Below are positions 58,471-64,000 of a DNA stretch of 64,000 nt, one piece after another (position 1 is the stretch's first letter; every line of letters starts with the position of its first letter). Below the pieces are notes generated by a model that saw only the letters and a list, made by a program, of their open reading frames with translations, was not told the origin of the DNA and searched no databases. The stretch lies in contig OZ024891.1 of NCBI GenBank assembly GCA_964017195.1, positions 4,557,494 through 4,621,493 of the forward strand. Reading direction: 5' to 3'. The stretch is from Siderastrea radians. Taxonomy: Eukaryota > Cnidaria > Anthozoa > Scleractinia > Rhizangiidae. The position numbers were made by a program, and so were the translations under genes.

Positions 58471-61400
58471 TCAACAGGGTGAAGGTGTGTCTTGGCAGGC
58501 GGCTCGATATCCGTAAGGGTAGGTTTGAAAGGTGGCAGGATCAATGACTCTCTTGTCGTACACCAACTGGTAACGCTTGTAATCCGGAAAGGTGTAGAGT
58601 TGGTAGTGTTTGGGATCGCGCACAATCTGATGCGTTTTGGTGACCAGAGTTTGACGCGGTTTCTTTTGAGGGTTTTGGATTTCGTCCAGGACGTTTTGAC
58701 GCATCACGTTGAAATTTAATTGGGTTTTGCCTTCCCAGTTGAGGCGAAAACCCCTCACTTTGCATTCCACTTTGCCTTTCTTTGTGACGTAGCCATAATT
58801 CTTGGGGCCACCTGACACGAATTCTTCAATGTAGTCGTCGGCGTCTAATTCGCTCGTAAACTCGCCGAGGTAATCCCCCAAGACTGGATTGGATTGACCC
58901 TCGTCTTCAAGATAAACCACGGAGTCGGTGTCATAGTACAAGACCCGTTCCCCCAATTGTTCCAAGGCTTGGTAGAGACGAAGTCGAGCCCAACAGGTGG
59001 TGAAACAGGCCACAAAGATGTTGAGGTTGGGTGATACGGGGATGTCCTCCTCTTGATGTTCAAACAGCACTTCTACCATTTGGTCATTGATCACGGAGAC
59101 GTGACGCACGTCTAATTTGTCCGTGTCCAAGAATTGATGAAATGGTTGGGGATCATCAAATTCTTGGACTTGGGTTTTGTTGAGCCGTTGTCCAAACTTG
59201 CCCCACATGGAATTGAGCATCATTTTGGCTAAGGTACGTAACCCTTTGTTTTCCTTGATCTTGTCGTACTCCAGCTGGATCCCCTCATGCTGGAAGTAAT
59301 CTTCAATGTAGGCTCGTTTTTGTTCCTCTGTTGTTACCCCGGCGGGCCACCCACTGGCTTCTTGCTTGATTTTCAACCAAGTGTTGACATAGTCTTTGAA
59401 GAGTCCTTCACAAGTTTCTTTAAAATGCCAGACTTCGTTGATGTACTGGACTTGGTATCCTAAGTCCACCGCTTTAGACAATTCCGGGCTGCACCAGGTC
59501 CCGGTCAGGACGCGTTGTTCGTCGGTGTGGTCGCACTGCGCCGATCTGTCCCAGGGGCTTTTGGGCATTTCTTCTTTGACACAGGTGGCACAGAGGGGAA
59601 AGGTGAGTTTGCTCTCATGGCGGTACGGCAGGACGGGATGGTAGAGGTCACGTGGAGGCAGGACTTTGCATTGGATGACACCAAAGTACTGTTGGATGTG
59701 AGGGTGACCCGGTTGGGAAATGAATTCAGGATGACCTTTGGGGTACACACAGGTTTTGTTGACCCAAGGGTACAAGGAGGTGACATCAATGTAATGGATC
59801 TTTTGGCTGGGGGTGACATGATGGTACAGCTTGACAGCATTGGTACGACCTCCACAGAAAGCGTCACGAGGGTTGAGGGGGTCGTTGAAGTCCAGGTTGT
59901 CGACGAAGGATTGGATCTCTGGGTTGGTTTCTTTGAGACGTTTCCATTCACACCCCCATATTTGGACCACAGTGTACCCTTGTTCTCTAAGCTGTTGGAC
60001 CTTGTGTTGCGAGGTTTCGTAGACATCTTGCATGGTTCGATCATAGTGACGCACATGTTTTTCGTGGCGGTTTGGATAGCAGGTGGGACATCCATGGGTG
60101 AAACAACCTTGAAATTCGTACACGGTCTGGGTGTCGTGGCAGTAACCATCCACGAACCCCACGGCTGGGATGCGAACCTCACCGGCATTGCCCGCGTGTT
60201 GAATGTCCTGGGGCTGTTGTTGGGCACACCAGGTTAGCCATTGGATGGCCACGTTGGAGTGATTGATGGAGTTCTTCCAACCACGGACGGGTTCACTGGC
60301 AATGCTGTTGGGGATCATCCGGTTCATGCGTAGATCCCGGTTGCAGGCGGAAGCAATGGTGATTTGATCGAAGGGGTTGAAACCCGCTTGAGCTTCAAAC
60401 AATCGTTTGAAGGTGAGACATCCTTGTTTCAAGAGACGCACATCTGATTCACAGTACGCGACCAATTCTTTCTGGAAATCAAAGACCACCTCCTTATCGC
60501 GTTGCTCTTGATGCCACTTTTCCAAGGCTTGCTTGCCTTCGGGAGACATGGTTTCAGGCATGTAGTAATCGAGGGCCGGGACGATGCCCACGTAGTTTTG
60601 ATGCTCGGGGAGGTTGAACTTGTGTGGGAAGTAACCTTTTTTCAATTCTATCAATCCAAAGGTTTTGGGAAAGGCCGACAAAGGCATCTGGAAGAAACTG
60701 AGAGAATCGATGAAACGGATGCGATCGTGTTGGACTTGTAAGAGTTTACATCCGTTCCGGAGCTGTTCGACGATCCGGTTGTCACTATGGTATTGATGAA
60801 CCACAAAGTACCCATCGTACCCTTGGAAATTATGAGCCACCACATTGACTTGACGCGTGTCGTTAAGTGTGAGGGTATCCAACCATTCGAGAAAATCTCT
60901 GGTACAATATTCGCCTGGGAAACGCACGGGGTTATCGGCGTCTTCGGTTTCGGCCACGATGAGATTAGCGATGTGTTGTTCATGGAGTTGCATGGCTTCA
61001 ATATCAAAAAACACGTGCAAGGGTGGCAGGTCGTCCACATCGTCTTCTTGCTCCTCCTCCGGTGCATGGGGGGTTTGAAGTCCCGCGGCCGCGGCCCCTC
61101 GTTTGGCGCGAGGACCCCCTTGACGTTTCTTCTTTCTCTTCTTTTTCTCTTCTTGAGGCTTTGGGGCTCTTTGAATAAAACATAGATGAGTCTGGGCATC
61201 CACGTACTCATGGCAGGAAGGACAATCTATGTGCCAGCATTGATGCCTTTGAATTCTTTCTACCCCTACCTCCTGCTTTCGGCAGGAGGGGCATCGCCTG
61301 CGAAGAAAGCACACGGTGGACTGTGGGTTGGTAGTGGGTTTGCCCGCATGGTCAACAGCCAGATGTGTTTGGAAACAAGTGTCTCCGAAAAAGTCGCGAT

Positions 61401-62643
61401 GACAAGTGTGGCAACGTTGGGTCGCTTTGAGGCCTCTTGGGTAAGCTGCCTCGAAATCGGGGCAATCTTTTTGACGACAGGCTCCGCAAAGTCGTTTTTT
61501 GTTGCATCGATGAAGACCTTCGTGGTCATAGGGTTTCCAACAGTGAGCACATACATAACTGGACCCGAAAAACCCTGGCAAACGAGTAATGACATCATAA
61601 TGGCCTTGGTGGTGCAACAGGATCAATTGTTTGTCTTGGGTGCATACAAAGGCGGTGATATGGAACGAGCGATGGGCGTCCACCAGAATGATCTGGTAAT
61701 TGGCAAGGGACGGGGCGGCACTGAAGGCCGTCAAGGCATCGTAGCTGCAAGGACCCAAGGGCACCTTGGCTTCGTGATGTAGCAACAGAGCCAATTCTTT
61801 TTGGATTTTCCTACCGTGTCGAATCGATTCCCATTTCGGGTGTTGGTCCAGGCGAGCTTTAGCAGTGACGAGGGCCCGAGCACAACAGAGCTCATCCCTA
61901 TTTTGGATGCGGATAACGGACCGTGACCGCGCCGTCAGCACTTCAAGGGTTGGGTGGCCCGGCTTGGTACTGCGTTTTCGTCCGGTTCCCTGAGGTGCAT
62001 GATGGACTTGGGTGATGGACAATTGAAACGAATCGTCCATTTCAAATTGTTCATTGCTGTTGAGGGCTTGGGCCAACCGGTCGAAGAGGGCATCCAAACG
62101 TTCACCTCCTTCGCGCCATTCACCGGCTCGTAAGCCCCATCCCTGAAAGTTATTGTGGAGACGGTCGGAACCGATGGTAAAATAGAGTCGATCTTGATCG
62201 TGCAGGTTGGGAGTGGTGGTTAAGACTTGATTCACTGCTCGACGTAAGCCATCTTGAAGCGCTTGAGTAATGTTTTCATCTGGAATTAAGTTGCCTCTTT
62301 GTCGTAACTGGGTTTTGAAATGCCGTTCGCTGACGCCCATACGGCTACTCAAACGATCCACAAAGGGTTGGACTTCAAAGTCGAAGGCGCCCCTAGCCTC
62401 ATCCAAGGCACCGCTACTTTGCTGAATGAGGTTTGTTTGAAACGCGTGTTGGCGTTCCAAATGATCGACGAGGTTGTTACAGAGGTCATCCTCCTCGCTG
62501 TCTCCCATCTCGTCCGGGCATAACAAATCATAGGTCGTCTCTTCTTCCTCAGAATCGGATGTTTGTAGGCCAAGCAAAGCCAATTGGTCTTGTACGGAAA
62601 GGCCACTTGGCCCCGCTTCGTCTTCGTCTTGGCGAGAGGTCAT
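58471..62643 (-). CDS. polB: Protein-primed-type family B DNA polymerase
   Basis: This is an uninterrupted 1390-aa protein that replicates the element. Residues 1-340 are poorly conserved and start acidic. Residues 364-490 are a cysteine/histidine-rich region (CAHCWKPYDHEGLHRC, CGACRQKDC, CHTCHRDF, CPSCRKQ, CPSCHEY), probably several zinc knuckles. Residues 499-516 are a Lys/Arg-rich nuclear signal. The 3'-5' exonuclease motifs are FFDIEA (547-549), AHNFQGYDGY (603-612) and YCESD (730-734). Residues 825-900 (VYEFQGCFTHGCPTCY to IWGCEW) look like the Vsr-type nuclease-like insert of Polinton polymerases. Palm motifs are IDVTSLYPWVN (A, 952-962), KMMLNSMWGKFG (B, 1140-1151) and YYDTDSVVY (C, 1236-1244), then a KGKVECKVRG segment. 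All catalytic residues are present. ATG at 62643 lies 34 bases downstream of a TATA box. Confidence 0.95.
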   Translation of the reverse strand: MTSRQDEDEAGPSGLSVQDQLALLGLQTSDSEEEETTYDLLCPDEMGDSEEDDLCNNLVDHLERQHAFQTNLIQQSSGALDEARGAFDFEVQPFVDRLSSRMGVSERHFKTQLRQRGNLIPDENITQALQDGLRRAVNQVLTTTPNLHDQDRLYFTIGSDRLHNNFQGWGLRAGEWREGGERLDALFDRLAQALNSNEQFEMDDSFQLSITQVHHAPQGTGRKRSTKPGHPTLEVLTARSRSVIRIQNRDELCCARALVTAKARLDQHPKWESIRHGRKIQKELALLLHHEAKVPLGPCSYDALTAFSAAPSLANYQIILVDAHRSFHITAFVCTQDKQLILLHHQGHYDVITRLPGFFGSSYVCAHCWKPYDHEGLHRCNKKRLCGACRQKDCPDFEAAYPRGLKATQRCHTCHRDFFGDTCFQTHLAVDHAGKPTTNPQSTVCFLRRRCPSCRKQEVGVERIQRHQCWHIDCPSCHEYVDAQTHLCFIQRAPKPQEEKKKRKKKRQGGPRAKRGAAAAGLQTPHAPEEEQEDDVDDLPPLHVFFDIEAMQLHEQHIANLIVAETEDADNPVRFPGEYCTRDFLEWLDTLTLNDTRQVNVVAHNFQGYDGYFVVHQYHSDNRIVEQLRNGCKLLQVQHDRIRFIDSLSFFQMPLSAFPKTFGLIELKKGYFPHKFNLPEHQNYVGIVPALDYYMPETMSPEGKQALEKWHQEQRDKEVVFDFQKELVAYCESDVRLLKQGCLTFKRLFEAQAGFNPFDQITIASACNRDLRMNRMIPNSIASEPVRGWKNSINHSNVAIQWLTWCAQQQPQDIQHAGNAGEVRIPAVGFVDGYCHDTQTVYEFQGCFTHGCPTCYPNRHEKHVRHYDRTMQDVYETSQHKVQQLREQGYTVVQIWGCEWKRLKETNPEIQSFVDNLDFNDPLNPRDAFCGGRTNAVKLYHHVTPSQKIHYIDVTSLYPWVNKTCVYPKGHPEFISQPGHPHIQQYFGVIQCKVLPPRDLYHPVLPYRHESKLTFPLCATCVKEEMPKSPWDRSAQCDHTDEQRVLTGTWCSPELSKAVDLGYQVQYINEVWHFKETCEGLFKDYVNTWLKIKQEASGWPAGVTTEEQKRAYIEDYFQHEGIQLEYDKIKENKGLRTLAKMMLNSMWGKFGQRLNKTQVQEFDDPQPFHQFLDTDKLDVRHVSVINDQMVEVLFEHQEEDIPVSPNLNIFVACFTTCWARLRLYQALEQLGERVLYYDTDSVVYLEDEGQSNPVLGDYLGEFTSELDADDYIEEFVSGGPKNYGYVTKKGKVECKVRGFRLNWEGKTQLNFNVMRQNVLDEIQNPQKKPRQTLVTKTHQIVRDPKHYQLYTFPDYKRYQLVYDKRVIDPATFQTYPYGYRAACQDTPSPC

Positions 62644-62863
62644 GATCAGATGAACCAGCTAGAGGTCGGTGCCCGTTTTTTATAGAGAAAAAAAGGTCAC
62701 GTGGGAGAAGGGTCTGGACCAATCACCAAATAGGGCACGAGATGCCCCAGGGAGGGGTGGGAAGGGGTGGGGGACCCCCCTCCCTAGTTAGTCCCATCAG
62801 GCCTCGCGGGGAACGAATGAGACACTATAAAAGAGATCGAACCTCGAGGTGGATCCTCTCAAC
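62644..62863. promoter_or_regulatory. Divergent promoter between PolB and the small plus-strand gene
   Basis: TATAAAAA on the minus strand (62677-62684) serves PolB, and TATAAAAG on the plus strand (62826-62833) serves the gene starting at 62864. Both lie about 30-40 bases from the start codon, so leaders are very short. A CACGTG E-box lies near 62698. Confidence 0.7.
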
Positions 62864-63403
62864 ATGGCCTCTTGTCCAGACGAATTATTGGAAGAATTTG
62901 AGGCATTCCAAGTGGACGAAATTTTATCTGAAGTGAAGAAGAAGTGGGTGCTCGACCGGGGGGTCACACAGTTTGGAGAAGAATTAGAGGAGGAGAGAGA
63001 GAGATTGAAACAGGCAGCCCAGGCAGCCCAGGCAGCACGAGCCACCTATGTGAAGCAACATTGGACCCCGGGCCATTACCCACAGCTGACCACAGGGTGG
63101 TTTATCGAGGGCCTGGATTTTTGCTGCGACTACTGGCGGTACGAGTTCAAGCGCCCTCTAACACCACCGCCAGCACCGCCGCCCTCTCCCGATGCCTCCC
63201 AAAAATCAGACCTGCCGCTGCACCTGCCACGGCACGAAACGCCGCCTCACGACAGACCAAGAAAACGACAACGACGAATTGGCGGAGCTCCGAGCCAAAG
63301 AAGAGCGACGACGGGCGCAGCGACGGGCTTCCAGAGCCAGGTACCGGGTATCGTTTGCATAGGAATGAAAGGGTTGGAGGAAAAAAAAAGAGACAGTGAT
63401 TGA
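62864..63403 (+). CDS. Small acidic/proline-rich protein of the element
   Basis: ATG at 62864 (CAACATGG, good context, 31 bases after the TATA box) gives 179 aa; the frame is open a little upstream from a GTG, but the ATG is the better start. It has an acidic start (DELLEEFEAF), a Glu/Gln/Ala helix around residue 45-65, a conserved-looking core (GWFIEGLDFCCDYWRYEFKR), a PPPAPPPSP linker and a basic RPRKRQRR stretch. The position (divergent from PolB, promoter-proximal) recalls early regulatory genes of small DNA viruses, but there is no LxCxE motif and I cannot name a family. From about 63190 the same DNA is also open in a second frame. An AG|GTACCG at about 63340 could be a donor. Confidence 0.6.
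   Translation: MASCPDELLEEFEAFQVDEILSEVKKKWVLDRGVTQFGEELEEERERLKQAAQAAQAARATYVKQHWTPGHYPQLTTGWFIEGLDFCCDYWRYEFKRPLTPPPAPPPSPDASQKSDLPLHLPRHETPPHDRPRKRQRRIGGAPSQRRATTGAATGFQSQVPGIVCIGMKGLEEKKRDSD
63192..63362 (+). CDS. Overlapping 56-codon frame with basic helix
   Basis: An ATG at 63192 opens a different frame from 62864-63403. It starts with closely spaced Cys/His (CRCTCHG) and ends in a strongly helical Glu/Arg segment (ELAELRAKEERRRAQRRASR). The last part resembles a bZIP basic region with Gln in place of the usual Asn, but no leucine zipper follows before the TAG. It may be a real overlapping or spliced product, or chance. Confidence 0.3.
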   Translation: MPPKNQTCRCTCHGTKRRLTTDQENDNDELAELRAKEERRRAQRRASRARYRVSFA

Positions 63404-63417
63404 CATTTTCATTTGTT

Positions 63418-63423
63418 TTTATT
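63418..63423 (-). terminator. AATAAA poly(A) signal for the PLA2-motif gene
   Basis: AATAAA on the minus strand lies 34 bases beyond the stop of the gene at 63457-63816. On the plus strand ATTAAA at 63449-63454 could serve the gene ending at 63403, so the two transcription units converge and overlap at their 3' ends. Confidence 0.6.
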
Positions 63424-63456
63424 TTTACTCAACATGGTATGGTGTGCCATTAAATT

Positions 63457-63816
63457 TTACAATTTTAAACGTTTCTTGGCTTGCATGATTTTTTTGACGA
63501 CCCGTTCCGTCTTGGTTTTCTTGCCGGGTAACCGATCAATGGCTTGGATCATCTTGGTATCGGCTTTCCATTTGTCTTGCAAATTCTTGGCACGGCTGTA
63601 ATCAATGTCGTGTTGTTTAGCAATCTGGTCCAAGCGATTGATCCCGGGATCCCCACGTTTCAGACGTTTGGCTAAATGCGTCCCAGGGCCCATGTACTGA
63701 TAGCCAGGCCAATGAAATTCTTTGCCGGTTTTGGCGATCCATTTTTGGACATCCACCGCCCCACCGGATTGGCGGCGTTTCCGTTTGACGCCCCGTCTCC
63801 TCCTCTTGGTAGGCAT
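63457..63816 (-). CDS. Basic protein with parvovirus-type phospholipase A2 motif
   Basis: A 119-aa protein with a very basic N-terminus (TKRRRRGVKRKRRQSGG), like a core or nuclear-targeting peptide, then YMGPGTHL (calcium-loop-like) and QHDIDYSRAK with the His-Asp pair of the phospholipase A2 active site. This arrangement is known from the VP1 unique region of parvoviruses and from minor virion proteins of adintoviruses, where it helps virions leave endosomes. Function here is inferred from the motif only. The protein is complete, starts with ATG at 63816 three bases after the stop of the next gene upstream, and has an AATAAA downstream. Confidence 0.85.
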   Translation of the reverse strand: MPTKRRRRGVKRKRRQSGGAVDVQKWIAKTGKEFHWPGYQYMGPGTHLAKRLKRGDPGINRLDQIAKQHDIDYSRAKNLQDKWKADTKMIQAIDRLPGKKTKTERVVKKIMQAKKRLKL

Positions 63817-63819
63817 CTT

Positions 63820-64000
63820 TTAGTCACTGTCGTAATCCAATCGGCGTCGTAACTTTTTACCTCGGTGCCAATCTTCCCACCCGGGTAAGGGTTTTAATTG
63901 TTCCACTTCACGAGCGGGTCCTTTGCCTTTGCCTTTGCCTTTCGTAACACCACTTTCGGCTAAATGTTTTTCCCAAGTCTTGCGACGTTCTCGCACGGCT
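63820..64000 (-). CDS. Partial basic protein, C-terminal 59 codons
   Basis: The frame enters from the window edge and stops at TAA 63820-63822. It is hydrophilic, with a GKGKGKG run, LPGWEDWHRGKK and an acidic end DYDSD. Only 3 nt separate its stop from the ATG of the PLA2-motif gene on the same strand, so the two are probably made from linked transcripts. No family recognised. Confidence 0.6.
   Translation of the reverse strand, partial: AVRERRKTWEKHLAESGVTKGKGKGKGPAREVEQLKPLPGWEDWHRGKKLRRRLDYDSD

Larger units (their letters stand above)
57011..64000. mobile_element. Left part of a Polinton/adintovirus-like element
   Basis: Array homology stops after 'cacaac' (57005-57010), and foreign sequence starts AGTAGTAAAG. 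Polintons begin with AG and make 6-bp duplications, so the start fits, though the other end is outside the window. The DNA from here is denser in genes and less AT-rich than the flank. The gene set (PolB, phospholipase A2-motif protein, small basic proteins) is known from adintoviruses and Polintons. No integrase, protease, ATPase or major capsid gene is in view; these would be expected to the right. Confidence 0.75.

Noticed and set aside
59505..60237. 240-codon frames on both strands inside PolB
   Set aside because: Shadows of the polymerase gene in other frames.

Overview
The window looks like nuclear DNA of a marine invertebrate, most likely an anthozoan cnidarian such as a stony coral. 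It is AT-rich and intron-bearing, and it is packed with fold-back MITEs, tRNA-derived SINEs, non-LTR retrotransposons and simple repeats. The organism call is an inference from the kinds of repeat and the protein families; nothing here proves the species.

Left part (1-11 kb). A minus-strand gene for a small type I membrane protein can be assembled from three exons with matching splice phases. Exon 1 (8877-8943) is a signal peptide, exon 2 (3622-4352) holds two SEA-like domains and a membrane segment, and exon 3 (2724-2912) is a cytoplasmic tail. Its introns hold a 106-bp satellite, a SINE, a LINE 3' end and several MITEs.

Middle part (11-57 kb). This is a tandem segmental array. Three units (about 11180-29960, 29960-42612 and 42613-51960) each carry, in order, a 69-nt tail exon, a signal-peptide exon, an intron with a (TAC)n microsatellite, and a Ser/Thr-rich mucin-like exon ending in a membrane segment and a splice donor. 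A truncated fourth copy lies at 52444-57010. Because the unit boundary falls between the mucin exon and the tail exon, each gene has to borrow the tail exon of the next unit. The gene begun in unit 1 is intact. The gene begun in unit 2 is broken by a frameshifted signal exon, a lost donor, a 3-kb transposon inside the mucin exon and a 2-nt insertion. The gene begun in unit 3 has a longer repeat exon and no unit-type tail exon. The first intron of unit 1 has grown to about 15 kb because CR1/L2-like LINEs ending in (TAC)n sit head-to-tail inside the (TAC)n microsatellite. Two of them share an in-frame UGA followed by CUA just before the YADD motif.

Right part (57-64 kb). Near 57011 the fourth copy is cut by a different kind of DNA, less AT-rich and compactly coding, with the left part of a Polinton/adintovirus-like element. 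It carries an intact 1390-aa protein-primed-type DNA polymerase B with exonuclease and polymerase motifs, a small protein with a parvovirus-type phospholipase A2 motif, a divergent TATA-driven small gene with overlapping reading frames, a basic partial gene at the window edge, and a cysteine-rich small ORF without ATG next to a cassette-repeat region. Integrase and major capsid genes are not in view and would lie beyond 64000 if present.
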